The notes under the pieces are model-generated. The model was not told the origin of the DNA. It saw nothing but the letters and a program-made list of their open reading frames with translations, and did no database searches. Of a stretch of 64,000 nucleotides of DNA, positions 16,492 to 26,343 are shown in pieces (the stretch's first letter is position 1; every line of letters begins with the position of its first letter). Source of the stretch: Planctomycetota bacterium (GTDB lineage Bacteria > Planctomycetota > Planctomycetia > Pirellulales > Lacipirellulaceae). The stretch lies in contig JAJRSE010000061.1 in the NCBI GenBank assembly GCA_024278955.1, positions 1-64,000 of the forward strand, read 5' to 3'. The position numbers and the translations under genes were made by a program.

Positions 16492-18573
16492 ATGCCCAAC
16501 CATTTGGCCACCGAGACCAGCCCTTACTTGTTGCAGCATAAGGATAACCCGGTCGACTGGTATCCTTGGGGGCCCGAGGCACTGGCACGGGCCAAGAGGG
16601 AACAGAAGCCAATTTTTCTTTCGATCGGCTACTCGGCCTGTCATTGGTGCCATGTGATGGAGCACGAGAGCTTCGAGAACGAAGCGATTGCCAAACTTCT
16701 CAACGAAAGCTTTGTCTGCATCAAAGTAGATCGCGAGGAGCGGCCCGATTTAGACCAACTCTACATGAATGCGGTGCAAATGCTCACAGGTCGTGGCGGT
16801 TGGCCGATGAGTGTGTTTCTTACGCCCGAGCTGAAGCCCTTTTACGGGGGCACTTATTGGCCACCAAAACGCAGGGGCCAAATGCCGGGGTTTGATGAGG
16901 TGGTCATTTCGATGGCTCACTTCTGGAAAGAGAAACGAGAGCAAGCCGTTGACATGGCAGACAAGCTGACCGTCGCGATGGCAAAGATCGACCAAGGTGC
17001 CGAGGGAGGGCAACTTTCGGCAAACTTACTGGTGTCCGCTGCGAGCACGCTGAGCAACTCGTTCGACCGTACGTATGGCGGCTTTGGTGGGGCACCGAAA
17101 TTCCCTTCCTCGATGGCGCTACAATTTTTGATGCGCCATTGGCATCGGAAGCAAGATCGTCAGTCGCTCGATATGGTGCGTGTGTCGCTCGACCGTATGG
17201 CGGCGGGGGGGATTTACGATCACGTGGGCGGCGGTTTTGCTCGCTACTCGGTCGATGCCCATTGGTTGGTGCCGCATTTTGAAAAAATGCTGTACGATAA
17301 TGCCCTGCTTGCGGCGACCTACCTCGAAGCTTTCCAGGTAACCGAGGAAGAAAACTACGCTCGCGTGGTGCGTGAAACGTTGGATTACATCCTGCGAGAC
17401 ATGACCGGAGAGGCCGGAGGTTTCTACAGCACCGAGGACGCCGACAGCGAAGGCGTTGAAGGCAAGTTTTACGTTTGGACACCTGACCAACTCAAAGAGG
17501 TGCTTGGAGGAGATGCAGCCGAGACTTTTGCCAGGGTATACGACGTGACCGCGTCGGGCAACTTTGAGCATTCCAACATTCTCAACTTGCCGAAGACTTT
17601 GAAACAACAAGCCGAACTCTTGAAGCGAGACTTGACCGACCTAACGGCGGAGCTTCGAGCAAGCCGAGCCAAGCTGTTTTCGGCCCGAGAAAAACGAATT
17701 CATCCCCACAAAGACGATAAAGTAATCGTCGCGTGGAACGGGTTGATGATCGATACGATGGCCCGAGCAGGAGCCGTGCTCGACGAGCCACGTTACGTGC
17801 AAGCAGCAGCCAAGGCAGCCGACTTTTTACTTACCGAACTCCGCCCCGAAGAGGGACGCCTGCTACACACTTGGCGCAACGGGCAAGCAAAAATTGACGC
17901 CTATTTAGACGACTACGCTTGCTTGGCCAATGGCTTGGTTTCGCTTTACGAAGCGACATTTGAAGGTCGTTTTCTTGACGAAGCGGTCAAGCTGGTTGAG
18001 GCCGTGCTAGAAAAATTTTCGGACAACAAGGGAGGTGGCTTCTACTTTACGTCTGCCGAGCAAGAAACGCTGATTGTGCGAGGCAAAGACTTTGCCGATA
18101 ACGCGGTGCCCAGCGGCAATTCCATGGCGGCAACGGTTTTGGTCCGGCTGGGTAAGCTTACGGGCAAGCAAAAGTATCTCGACGCGGCCCAGGGGGCGAT
18201 GCTACCAACCCTGAAGTTGATGGACCGTGCGCCGGTTGCGACAGGGCAGATTCTAATCGCACTCGATTTACTCTTAGGCCCGACCTACGAAATGGTGTTG
18301 GCAGGCGAGCTACAGGACGAGTCTACGAGTCGTGCCTTGGCAGGTTTGCGTGAACGCTATTTGCCAAACAAGGTGCTGGCTTTTGCCGGCAACTCCGACA
18401 AAGGCAATCCTCCTACAGCAGCCTTGGCTGATCTGTTGGTCGGAAAGTCGGTCCAGGGCAGTGGACCATCGCTCTATGTTTGCGAAGGCCACACGTGCCA
18501 AGCTCCTGCGCTGGGGGAAGAAGAAATTGCCCATCTGCTGGATGAACTTATGCCGCACGGGTTGTTTGACTAG
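16492..18573 (+). CDS. DUF255 thioredoxin-domain protein (YyaL/SPATA20 family)
   Basis: 693 residues. The N-terminal DUF255 thioredoxin-like domain (1-165) shows [11 protein letters not shown] and the redox motif CHWC at 50-53, with [10 protein letters not shown] and [11 protein letters not shown], all strong family signatures. The remaining 500 residues are an (alpha/alpha)6 barrel like that of N-acylglucosamine epimerases and glycosidases ([32 protein letters not shown]). The biochemical role of the family is unsettled. Length is typical. Cytoplasmic, as no signal peptide is visible. Confidence 0.93.
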   Translation: MPNHLATETSPYLLQHKDNPVDWYPWGPEALARAKREQKPIFLSIGYSACHWCHVMEHESFENEAIAKLLNESFVCIKVDREERPDLDQLYMNAVQMLTGRGGWPMSVFLTPELKPFYGGTYWPPKRRGQMPGFDEVVISMAHFWKEKREQAVDMADKLTVAMAKIDQGAEGGQLSANLLVSAASTLSNSFDRTYGGFGGAPKFPSSMALQFLMRHWHRKQDRQSLDMVRVSLDRMAAGGIYDHVGGGFARYSVDAHWLVPHFEKMLYDNALLAATYLEAFQVTEEENYARVVRETLDYILRDMTGEAGGFYSTEDADSEGVEGKFYVWTPDQLKEVLGGDAAETFARVYDVTASGNFEHSNILNLPKTLKQQAELLKRDLTDLTAELRASRAKLFSAREKRIHPHKDDKVIVAWNGLMIDTMARAGAVLDEPRYVQAAAKAADFLLTELRPEEGRLLHTWRNGQAKIDAYLDDYACLANGLVSLYEATFEGRFLDEAVKLVEAVLEKFSDNKGGGFYFTSAEQETLIVRGKDFADNAVPSGNSMAATVLVRLGKLTGKQKYLDAAQGAMLPTLKLMDRAPVATGQILIALDLLLGPTYEMVLAGELQDESTSRALAGLRERYLPNKVLAFAGNSDKGNPPTAALADLLVGKSVQGSGPSLYVCEGHTCQAPALGEEEIAHLLDELMPHGLFD

Positions 18574-18699
18574 CGAATCTGCGAAGCCATTGAAACCGCC
18601 TTATATCACAACCTCGGAGCCCTACCCGAAGCAGAATTCACCCAAAGATTCTGGTGAGGAGGCTTTTTTAATGTGTGAGCGGTTACGAAGAGGATGGCA

Positions 18700-19014
18700 C
18701 TACTCTGAATCGGATTCACTCTGGATGCGAAAAACGACTCGAAAGGCTTGGTAGCCTTCCGCTAATTTTTCGGCGTAAATCGAAGTGAGTTCCTCGCGCA
18801 GCGCGTCGGCAGTTTCAAAACCGTCGGGAAGGGCGTCGGCGTCGGTGAGGTCTTCGAGGCAGACGGGTTCGACGCGATCGATGTGGATGGCGCCGATGCC
18901 GGGGATGTAGCTTCGCTGGCCGGCTCGCATCCTTCGCCATCGCCAGAGGCGAATCGTTTGCGTTTTATCCCCGCGGCGGATGGCTAGCAGGAATTTCTTT
19001 TTGAAAAGTAACAT
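18700..19014 (-). CDS. ASCH domain protein
   Basis: 104 residues from the ATG at 19014 (MLLFKKKFLLAIRRGDKTQT), the natural ASCH start; 19 upstream codons are open but look non-coding. The ASCH beta-barrel is seen as KTQTIRLWRWRRMRAGQRSYIPG followed by VEPV and an acidic DLTDADALPDGF segment. ASCH folds are related to PUA domains and are thought to bind RNA or modified nucleosides; some are N4-acetylcytidine amidohydrolases. The substrate here is unknown. It is convergent with the DUF255 gene. Confidence 0.8.
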   Translation of the reverse strand: MLLFKKKFLLAIRRGDKTQTIRLWRWRRMRAGQRSYIPGIGAIHIDRVEPVCLEDLTDADALPDGFETADALREELTSIYAEKLAEGYQAFRVVFRIQSESDSE

Positions 19015-19196
19015 GCTTGCTATTTCGGGGCAGAGTGCCGTGAAACTGTGTATCTTGTTCTCCCCTGTCAAAATAAGCGGGGTTTAAGGCAAGGGGTCAA
19101 CCAGGCCTTACGGCTATTTTATCGAGGCGACGGTTGAGGGGGGAGGAAGGCTTTCGCGACCCGGAATGCCAGATGTTTGGCACTCGTGCGTCCGTA

Positions 19197-19258
19197 GCAG
19201 CTCAATTTTCGAGTGCGTGGATTGTGGTCTCCCAATTTTAGCACAGACAAAGCCCTAG
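19197..19258. repeat. Degenerate member of the AGTGCTTTG repeat family
   Basis: GCAGCTCAATTTTCGA at 19197 and CCCAATTTTAGCACAGACAA plus AGCCCTAG up to 19258 match the ends of the elements at 35005-35130 and 41363-41467, with CCCTAG in place of CACTAG. It occupies part of the 400-base gap upstream of the tRNA gene; the rest of 19015-19265 shows no gene. Confidence 0.4.
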
Positions 19259-19265
19259 AGTCCCC

Positions 19266-19293
19266 TTGCGTGCGTCTGGTCGGAACCTATAAT
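19266..19293 (+). promoter_or_regulatory. Sigma-70 promoter upstream of tRNA-Gly and tig
   Basis: TTGCGT (19266-19271), a 16-base spacer and a perfect TATAAT (19288-19293). The predicted start near 19300 lies about 115 bases before the tRNA and would also serve tig if transcription continues. Confidence 0.55.
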
Positions 19294-19416
19294 TCTGGGA
19301 CCTATTTTACCTGGGGCACAGACGAGGACCACGCGGAGGATTGCCTTCTTGGGGGACGAGGCCTTTGCTACGGGTCAGAAATAGGGAGAATTCCGCGTGT
19401 TTTGCGGTGCTAGCAT

Positions 19417-19489
19417 GCGGGTGTAGCTCAGTTGGTAGAGCACAACGTTGCCAACGTTGTTGTCGTCGGTTCGAATCCGATCACCCGCT
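19417..19489 (+). tRNA. tRNA-Gly (GCC)
   Basis: A full cloverleaf can be drawn. The acceptor stem is GCGGGTG with CACCCGC, and the D arm is GCTC-AGTTGGTA-GAGC. The anticodon arm is CAACG-TTGCCAA-CGTTG, with anticodon GCC. The T arm is GTCGG-TTCGAAT-CCGAT. Base 73 is T, typical for glycine, and CCA is not encoded. tig starts 165 bases downstream. Confidence 0.95.
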
Positions 19490-19653
19490 CTTTAGGAGTT
19501 AAATGGCAAATTGGCCCGGTGAGTATTGCCGGGCCGTATGTCGTCTTATAAGCATGGTTGCTTTATAGGGCATGTCTACAAGCTGGTCTCTGAGTAGGCC
19601 AGGAAAACCTTCGGGCCCCAACAGGCCAACCAAACCACAGGTAGTATGAGTCT

Positions 19654-21138
19654 ATGGCCGACGAATCGGATGAAGTAAATGGCGGAGACGCCTCGGAAGA
19701 GAATATCAAGCTTAGCCTTGAGGTGCAGGTCGAGAGTCCTAGTGCGTGTGAACGCCATGTGACGGTGACGATCTCCCGCGAGGACATCGACCGCTATCTT
19801 GATACGGCATTTACCGACATGATGCCAACCGCCAATGTGGCAGGTTTCCGCATTGGGCGTGCTCCTCGGAAGCTGGTCGAGAATCGGCATAAGCAGGAGA
19901 TTGGCGAGCAGATCAAAGGCACGTTGCTGATGGATAGCTTGGGCCAAATCAGCGAAGAGCAGGAGTTTGTGGCGATCAGCGAGCCGGAACTGAACCTCGA
20001 TGCGGTTGAGGTTCCGGACGAAGGGCCGATGACTTTTGAGTTTGATATCGAAGTGCGTCCCGAGTTTGATATGCCGAAGTGGGAGGGCCTTAAGCTCGAT
20101 CGGCCCGTTCGTGATTTTTCGGACGAGGATGTCGACCTGCAGCTTGAGAAGATGCTTACTCGGTTTGGCCAGCTCGTGCCGCACGAGGGTCCCGCTGAGG
20201 ATGGCGACTATCTGACGACCCATGTGGTGACGACGCTGGACGGCAATCAGGTCCATCGCGAGGAAGAACGGGTATTGCGAGTTCGTCCAACCTTGAGCTT
20301 CACCGACAGCGAGCTGGAAGGCTTTGGCAAGCTGGTAGAAGGAGTCGTGGCAGGCGACCGCCGTACGGCCCAGGTCACATTGACCGAGGATGCCCCGAAC
20401 GAAGATCTGCGTGGCAAGACGGTCGACATCGAGTTTGAGGTTCTTGAAGTCAAACGATTGAAGCTGCCTGAGTTGACCGAGGACTTCCTCGACGAGATGG
20501 GCGGTTTCGAGTCGGAAGAGAAGCTTCGCGAAGCAATTCGTGCGAATCTTGGTCGACAGCTTGAGTATGAACAGCAGCAGAAAATCCGAGGTCAAATCAC
20601 CGATTCGCTTACCATCGCGGCCGACTGGGAGCTTCCCCCTGGGTTGCTTAAGCGTCAGAGCGTGCGAGAGCTTGAGCGTGCGGTGATGGAGCTACGTCGG
20701 GCAGGTTTTAGCGAGGCCGAAATTCGCGTCCGCGAGAATCAGCTGCAACAAAACAGTGCTGCTTCGACGGCCCAGGGCCTCAAGGAACACTTCATTCTTG
20801 AGCGTATTGCCGAAGAAGCCGAGATTGAGGCCGAAGAGGGTGATTTCGAGAAAGAAATTTTCTTGATTGCTGCCCAAAGTGGCGAGTCGCCTCGACGTGT
20901 TCGAGCTTCGATCGAAAAACGGGGTCTCATGGATGTGCTTCAAAACCAGATCCTCGAGCGCAAAGTACTTGAGTTGGTGCAATCGAAAGCCGAATTCAAC
21001 GACCAACCTTACGATCCCGAGCCCATGGACGTAGAAGCTGTTTACCTCGCGATTGGAGGCGGAGAAGGTGCCGCGTCGATTCCCGATGCAACCGCAGAGG
21101 ATGCTTCGGAGACGGTTGAGGCTGAGGCCTCTTCGTAG
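19654..21138 (+). CDS. tig: Trigger factor
   Basis: 494 residues, slightly longer than the usual 430-450. The ribosome-binding domain spans about 25-140 with the loop motif GFRIGRAPRKLVENR, equivalent to the GFRxGKxP loop that docks on L23. An FKBP-type PPIase-like segment follows (about 175-270, with DYLTTHVV and VDIEFEVLEVK), then the helical C-terminal chaperone arms. It acts on nascent chains at the ribosome exit. An acidic tail and a 20-residue acidic N-terminal extension are additions. The order tig-clpP-clpP is a classical bacterial arrangement. Confidence 0.95.
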   Translation: MADESDEVNGGDASEENIKLSLEVQVESPSACERHVTVTISREDIDRYLDTAFTDMMPTANVAGFRIGRAPRKLVENRHKQEIGEQIKGTLLMDSLGQISEEQEFVAISEPELNLDAVEVPDEGPMTFEFDIEVRPEFDMPKWEGLKLDRPVRDFSDEDVDLQLEKMLTRFGQLVPHEGPAEDGDYLTTHVVTTLDGNQVHREEERVLRVRPTLSFTDSELEGFGKLVEGVVAGDRRTAQVTLTEDAPNEDLRGKTVDIEFEVLEVKRLKLPELTEDFLDEMGGFESEEKLREAIRANLGRQLEYEQQQKIRGQITDSLTIAADWELPPGLLKRQSVRELERAVMELRRAGFSEAEIRVRENQLQQNSAASTAQGLKEHFILERIAEEAEIEAEEGDFEKEIFLIAAQSGESPRRVRASIEKRGLMDVLQNQILERKVLELVQSKAEFNDQPYDPEPMDVEAVYLAIGGGEGAASIPDATAEDASETVEAEASS

Positions 21139-21272
21139 GGCCAATAGATTTCCCGGTAGGGAGAGGCGGAATACGCCACGGATGAAAATAAGGAATGTGA
21201 AGGTAGTAGACGGTAGTCCGTAGTAAAACGAGTCCTTCGCACTAAAAATTTCAGCCTTTAGATAACCACGGA

Positions 21273-21932
21273 TTGGACATGGACAAGAACCCTTCATCAG
21301 AGTCTTCATTCCCGCCATCATTCACCCCGCAAATGATGGCTGCGGCTTCTCGCGATTACCAGCGTCAGCGTCAAATGACGCTGGGCGATTTGTTGCTTGA
21401 GAATCGTGTGATCTTCCTGCAAGGCGAGATCTACGATGGCAACGCGAACGAGTTGGTGATGAAGTTGCTGTATTTGCAGAGCGAAAATCGCCGCAAAGAG
21501 ATTCATTTCTACATCAACTCGCCCGGCGGCAGCGTGAGCTCGACGCTGGCGATTTATGACACGATGCAGATGATTTCGCCGCCCGTTTCGACCTACTGTG
21601 TCGGCCTGGCAGCTAGCGGCGGGGCGGTTCTTTTGGCCGGTGGAGAAAAGGGCAAGCGATTTGCTTTGAAAAACTCGAAGGTCATGATCCACCAGCCCCA
21701 TGGCGGCGTGGGAGGGCAAGTTTCGGATATCGAAATTCAAGCGAATGAGATTCTCCGCACTCGTGAAACGCTCAATCAAATTCTTGCCGACCACTGCGGC
21801 AAAACGGCCGAGGAAATCGGCCAAGCCTGCGATCGTGACTATTACATGACCGCGCCAGAAGCCAAAGAATTTGGCATCGTCGACGACATTCTGACCAAGC
21901 CTCCGGGCAACGACGAAGAGGATGACGACTGA
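21273..21932 (+). CDS. clpP1: ATP-dependent Clp protease proteolytic subunit (first copy)
   Basis: 219 residues. The ClpP fold shows INSPGGSV at 81-88 and the predicted catalytic triad S115, H140 (MIHQPHGG) and D189. Around the serine the sequence is GLAASGGAVLLAG, with Gly in place of the usual Met after the Ser. This kind of change is seen in divergent ClpP paralogs, which may form mixed rings. An N-terminal extension of about 30 residues precedes the core. It lies 134 bases after tig, and a second clpP follows 77 bases later. Confidence 0.94.
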   Translation: MDMDKNPSSESSFPPSFTPQMMAAASRDYQRQRQMTLGDLLLENRVIFLQGEIYDGNANELVMKLLYLQSENRRKEIHFYINSPGGSVSSTLAIYDTMQMISPPVSTYCVGLAASGGAVLLAGGEKGKRFALKNSKVMIHQPHGGVGGQVSDIEIQANEILRTRETLNQILADHCGKTAEEIGQACDRDYYMTAPEAKEFGIVDDILTKPPGNDEEDDD

Positions 21933-22009
21933 CCTCTCGGACTGACCTCCCGGAAATTGCGAATTTTTAATTTGCTACACCTCCTACCAACCAACGGATT
22001 GATCCAGCC

Positions 22010-22597
22010 ATGTCGCTGATTCCCTACGTCATCGAAAAATCGGGCCGCGAAGAGCGGGCCATGGATATTTATAGTCGTTTGCTGAAGGACCGCATCGTGC
22101 TGATGGGTTCGGCTGTCAACGACGATGTTGCCAACAGCATCGTGGCGCAGTTTCTGTTTTTGCAGACGGATGACCCCAAGGCAGATATTCACTTCTACAT
22201 CAATTCGCCCGGCGGCAGCGTGACGGCAGGGATGGCGATTTACGACACGATGCAGTTTGTTAACTGCGACGTCGCGACCTATTGCATGGGGCAGGCCGCC
22301 TCGATGGGGGCCTTGCTGTTGGCCGCGGGTGCTGCGGGCAAACGGCACGCACTGCCCAACTCTCGCATCATGATTCACCAACCTTCGGCCGGCATGGAAG
22401 GCACCGCCGAGGATATCATGATCCACGCCTCGGAATACAAAAAAACCAAGGACAAGCTCAACCGAATTTTGCTGGAGCACACGGGGCAAACCTTGGAGCA
22501 AATCGAGAAAGACACCAACCGCGATAAGTTTATGTCAGCCGAAGAAGCTTGCGAATACAAGCTGATCGACAAAGTGGTCTCCAAAATGGAAAGCTAA
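22010..22597 (+). CDS. clpP2: ATP-dependent Clp protease proteolytic subunit (second copy)
   Basis: 195 residues, the canonical length. It shows [11 protein letters not shown] at 64-74, the consensus nucleophile site [10 protein letters not shown] with S98, MIHQPSAG with H123, and D172 in the segment [13 protein letters not shown]. This is the more canonical of the two subunits. ClpP forms the barrel that degrades proteins fed by ClpX or ClpA/C. No clpX is present downstream in this window. Genes with two adjacent ClpP subunits often encode hetero-oligomeric proteases. Confidence 0.95.
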   Translation: MSLIPYVIEKSGREERAMDIYSRLLKDRIVLMGSAVNDDVANSIVAQFLFLQTDDPKADIHFYINSPGGSVTAGMAIYDTMQFVNCDVATYCMGQAASMGALLLAAGAAGKRHALPNSRIMIHQPSAGMEGTAEDIMIHASEYKKTKDKLNRILLEHTGQTLEQIEKDTNRDKFMSAEEACEYKLIDKVVSKMES

Positions 22598-23007
22598 CGC
22601 TGCTGGAATCCAAGGACGGAGCGTGGATGGCGAATCTGTGCGTTTAGATTTCGACACTTCTCACCTAGCAGTGGGTACCGCCTACACAATGCGTAGGTCC
22701 GGCGGTTTGCGGGCGATGTTTTCGTCGCTTTCTGAAGCAGTCGAGGTCGCTAGTTGCCATCCCGAATCCTTCCAACTATCCAGCTTCCCACTGGAACGCC
22801 CCACATGCCGTCAAATCCTGCTACCACTTCCACAACACAAACGGCTCACGTGCAAAGGGCAGACTGCACGCTCTGCTAGCACTCCTGTCAGCTTCTCTTG
22901 CCTGGATTCGGCACTTCGGCCATAATTCTTAACCGATACCCCGTTTCTTCGCGCCCCACCGCGCGTCGACCCACCCCAGTTACGACTCGGTTTATGGAGA
23001 AACCGCT
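22598..23007. other. 410-base gap between clpP2 and the PPIase gene
   Basis: A frame at 22623-22925 has no domain, odd composition and no ribosome site, so it is not called. One small hairpin, CCTAC/GTAGG (22681-22696), was seen. No terminator or promoter is clear. Confidence 0.4.
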
Positions 23008-24957
23008 ATGTCTCTTCCTGAGACTTCTCGCAAGGATGCTACTTCACGCCCACTGGGCACTCGTTCAATGGCTTGGGCGTGGAAACACCAGATCGGTTGG
23101 CTTCTTGGCGCCGCCGTAATCTTGACCATCGCGTTTCAAGTTCGTTCGCTTGAAGGCGACCGGACCGCGAAGGCCGATTCACCGCTCCAAGCTCAAACCA
23201 CGAAAAAAAGTAGCTCCGAGACACTGCCGCGTGTCGGTCGACCCAAACACGACGTCATGGCTCTGGTCAACGGTCAAGACATTAGCCGTAAAGACTTGCT
23301 CGAGGCTTGCCTCGCTCGTCACGGCGAAACAGTGCTCGAAAGTCTGGTTAACAAACGTCTGATCCTTAATCACTGCGAAAAACGAGGCATCGCGATCACT
23401 AGCGAAGACATCGCTGCCGAGATCGATCGCATGGCCGCCCGTTTTCAGTTGGGCCGCGAACAGTGGCTCGAAATGCTCGAAAAAGAACGTGACATCACGC
23501 CGCAAGAGTATGCCCGAGATATTGTGTGGCCTACGCTTGCCTTGCGAAAGCTCGCCGCAGCCGACCTCCGGGTGCCCGATACCGAAATCGACAAAGAATT
23601 TGAAAAACAATACGGAGCCATGGTGCGTGCGCGGCTGATTGCAGTTGGAAACGCCGACCTTGCCCGTCAGCTTCACGCCCAGCTTACGGCCCAGCCCGAT
23701 AACTTTGCTCGGCTAGCGATCGAACATTCGATCGATATCAACAGCGCGAGCGTCGGCGGGCTGATCCAACCGATTCGTCGGCACGTAGGCGATTTGAATA
23801 TCGAGAAGGAAGCGTTCAGCCTCCAGCCGGGGCAAATTTCTTCGATCATCAGCGTGGCCAACCAATTTGTCATTCTCAAATGCGAAGGTCATATTGAGCC
23901 TCGCCAAGTGAACCGAGCCGAAGTCGAGCAGAAACTTGTCGAAAAAATCTCCGACGACAAACTCCGCGAGCTGGCTCACCATTTGTTTGCTCAGCTACAA
24001 GCTTCGGCAACCATTCAAAACGTCTTCAACAATCCGCAACTCCGCGAAACCATGCCCGGCGTGGTTGCCACGGTCAACGGCGATCGCATCACGCTTAACG
24101 CGTTGCGACAAGAGTGCATGTTACGGCATGGCGAAGAAGTTCTCGAAACTGAAATCTCCCAACTGCTGCTCGAACAATCATTAAAGCAGGCCAAGCTCAC
24201 GGTTACCGACGCCGACCTCGCAGCCGAAGTCCGCCACGCTGCCGAGCTTGCCGGCGTCCTGGACGACCAAGGCGACGGCGATCTCTCGAAGTGGCTCGAA
24301 ACAATCGCCAATCAACGTGGGCTGAAACGCGACCAATACATGCGAGATTCCGTATGGCCTTCCGCAGCACTGAAAAAACTTACGGCCGAAGAAGTTCAAG
24401 TTACCAACGAAGATATCCAAAAAGGCTTTGAAGCCAATTATGGTCAGCGAGTACGCTGCCATGCGATTGTCTTAGGCACCATGCGACGCGCCCAAGAAGT
24501 TTGGAACAAAGCCCGGCAGAACCCAACGCTCAACTACTTTGGCGACTTGGCCGAGGAATACTCGATCGAACCCTCGAGCAAAGCCCTCCGCGGCGAAGTG
24601 CCGCCAATCGGGCGTTTCGGAGGCCAACCACAACTCGAAGACGTCGCCTTTGGTCTTGAGCCCAACCAGCTTTCGGGCATCGTTCAGGTAGGCGATAAAT
24701 TCATTATTCTTCGCTGCGAGGGTCGTACCGAGCGAATCGATGTTCATCAAAACGACGTGCAAAGTATTTTGCAAAAAGACATCCTCGAAAAGAAGATGCG
24801 ACTTGCCATGGCCGAGAAATTTGACTTGATCCGCGAAACCTCACGTATCGACAACTATCTCAGCGGCACTTCGAGCGCCCCTGCCGCAAGGTCTCCAAAC
24901 GCTCAAGCCTCGGTTCGACGCGATACGGCAGTCCAACCAACCGGAACCCAGCGGTAG
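23008..24957 (+). CDS. Exported double-parvulin peptidyl-prolyl isomerase (SurA-like)
   Basis: 649 residues. A single hydrophobic helix at about 28-46 anchors or exports it. The rest is an internal duplication: a SurA-type N-terminal helical domain (VMALVNGQDISRKDLLEACLARHGE) and a parvulin rotamase domain, then the same pair again (VVATVNGDRITLNALRQECMLRHGE). The two parvulin units end in matching PGQISSIISVANQFVILKCEG and PNQLSGIVQVGDKFIILRCEG blocks. Such proteins help fold outer-membrane or cell-surface proteins. Its position after clpP fits a quality-control theme. Confidence 0.85.
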   Translation: MSLPETSRKDATSRPLGTRSMAWAWKHQIGWLLGAAVILTIAFQVRSLEGDRTAKADSPLQAQTTKKSSSETLPRVGRPKHDVMALVNGQDISRKDLLEACLARHGETVLESLVNKRLILNHCEKRGIAITSEDIAAEIDRMAARFQLGREQWLEMLEKERDITPQEYARDIVWPTLALRKLAAADLRVPDTEIDKEFEKQYGAMVRARLIAVGNADLARQLHAQLTAQPDNFARLAIEHSIDINSASVGGLIQPIRRHVGDLNIEKEAFSLQPGQISSIISVANQFVILKCEGHIEPRQVNRAEVEQKLVEKISDDKLRELAHHLFAQLQASATIQNVFNNPQLRETMPGVVATVNGDRITLNALRQECMLRHGEEVLETEISQLLLEQSLKQAKLTVTDADLAAEVRHAAELAGVLDDQGDGDLSKWLETIANQRGLKRDQYMRDSVWPSAALKKLTAEEVQVTNEDIQKGFEANYGQRVRCHAIVLGTMRRAQEVWNKARQNPTLNYFGDLAEEYSIEPSSKALRGEVPPIGRFGGQPQLEDVAFGLEPNQLSGIVQVGDKFIILRCEGRTERIDVHQNDVQSILQKDILEKKMRLAMAEKFDLIRETSRIDNYLSGTSSAPAARSPNAQASVRRDTAVQPTGTQR

Positions 24958-25071
24958 ACCGGCGAGTTTTGAATGTGCTGAAAGACCGGCGATTGGTCAT
25001 TGGCTCTGAGCCGGCAGAGGGTATACTTGTTCTTAGCAAACGACTTGCCATGCTCCCGCTGAGTAAAACCC

Positions 25072-26343
25072 ATGTCTGCCGACCTACCGTCATCTGACCA
25101 CGACTTTCAAGTAGAAGTTGCGCAACGCGTCAAGCAGCTGCCGCCGTATTTGTTCGGTCAGATCAATAAAATGATCTACGACAAACGCGTTGCAGGCGAC
25201 GACGTCATTGAACTTGGCATGGGTAATCCGAGCGACCCGCCTCAAGATCTTGTCATCGAGAAGCTCAACGAGGCGGCCCGCGACCCTCGCAGCCATCGTT
25301 ACAGTAAATCCAACGGCATCGTGAATCTGCGCCGAGAGGTGGCGGCCAAGTATCTCAAGAAATACGGCGCCCAGCTCGACCCCGAAAGCGAAGTGCTCGT
25401 CTGCCTTGGCTCGAAAGAAGGCTTCAGCCACATGTGCCTCGCCCTGATGGGTGCAGGCGACACGGCTTTGGTGCCAGCCCCCTACTTCCCGGTTCACGTC
25501 TACGCGGTTGCCTTGGCGTCGGCCAATGTCATCTCGCTGCCGGTTGCAGACAGCGACAAATTTCTTTCCGATATCGCTTACACCTGCGAAACACTTTACC
25601 CCAAGCCCAAACTTCTGGTTCTTTGCTACCCGCATAACCCTTCCAGCGCGGTCGTCGAACAGGGTTTTTACGACGAAGTCGTCAAGCTGGCAAAACGCTA
25701 CAACCTCATGGTGATCAGCGACTTCGCCTACGCCGACGTAGCCTTCGATGGCTACAAGCCCCCAAGTTTTTTGGCTTCGCCCGGCGCGATCGACGTTGGC
25801 GTCGAGTTCACGACCATGAGCAAAGGCTACAACATGGCCGGCTGGCGGGTCGGCTTTTGTTCAGGCAACGCCAAGATGATTGCTGCACTAGCCACGATCA
25901 AAGGCTACTACGACTACGGCATGTTCCAGGCCATCCAGGTCGCTGCGATCATGGCCCTTCGTCACACCGAGTCTGCGGTCGAAGAGCAATCGCTGATCTA
26001 CAAGGGTCGCCGCGACGCACTTTGCGAAGGCTTAACGCGACTCGGCTGGGAAATCAATCTCCCGAAGGCAGGCATGTTCGTATGGCAGCCGATTCCCGAG
26101 CCTTGGCGATCGCGGATGAGCACCATGGATTTTTCCATGATGCTGCTCGACAAAGGCAACGTCGCGGTGAGCCCAGGCAGCGGCTTTGGCCCTGCTGGCG
26201 AAGGCTTTTTGCGAATGTCGTTGGTCGAAAACCAAGAACGACTCCGCCAAGCGGTCCGGCAAATCAAGCGTTGCCTCGCCGAGGCGGAACCCAATTTCAC
26301 CAACTCTTCTACTAAAGAATCGATTTCTACTGGGGGCCACTGA
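25072..26343 (+). CDS. PLP-dependent aminotransferase class I/II (AlaC-like)
   Basis: 423 residues. Fold-type I aminotransferase with the [11 protein letters not shown] start, HRYSKSNGI, substrate-side [19 protein letters not shown] and the PLP lysine K251 in [13 protein letters not shown]. The overall pattern resembles AlaC and related alanine or LL-diaminopimelate-type aminotransferases; the exact substrate is not certain. Its stop codon overlaps the next start (TGATG), so it is translationally coupled to the PhyH-family gene. The tail of about 25 residues is low-complexity. Confidence 0.9.
   Translation: MSADLPSSDHDFQVEVAQRVKQLPPYLFGQINKMIYDKRVAGDDVIELGMGNPSDPPQDLVIEKLNEAARDPRSHRYSKSNGIVNLRREVAAKYLKKYGAQLDPESEVLVCLGSKEGFSHMCLALMGAGDTALVPAPYFPVHVYAVALASANVISLPVADSDKFLSDIAYTCETLYPKPKLLVLCYPHNPSSAVVEQGFYDEVVKLAKRYNLMVISDFAYADVAFDGYKPPSFLASPGAIDVGVEFTTMSKGYNMAGWRVGFCSGNAKMIAALATIKGYYDYGMFQAIQVAAIMALRHTESAVEEQSLIYKGRRDALCEGLTRLGWEINLPKAGMFVWQPIPEPWRSRMSTMDFSMMLLDKGNVAVSPGSGFGPAGEGFLRMSLVENQERLRQAVRQIKRCLAEAEPNFTNSSTKESISTGGH

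Noticed and set aside
18640-18672. Terminator after the DUF255 gene (CAGAAT/ATTCTG stem before TTTTTT)
   Set aside because: The stem is 6 bp with a 10-base loop and the T-run starts about 10 bases later; too weak to list.
19576-20595. Long minus-strand frame (339 codons) antisense to tig
   Set aside because: It lies wholly opposite a clear trigger factor gene, contains no domain, and its residues follow the mirrored codon pattern of tig.
22623-22925. 100-codon frame after clpP2
   Set aside because: Cys/Ser/Pro/Leu-rich with no domain; looks like a chance open frame.
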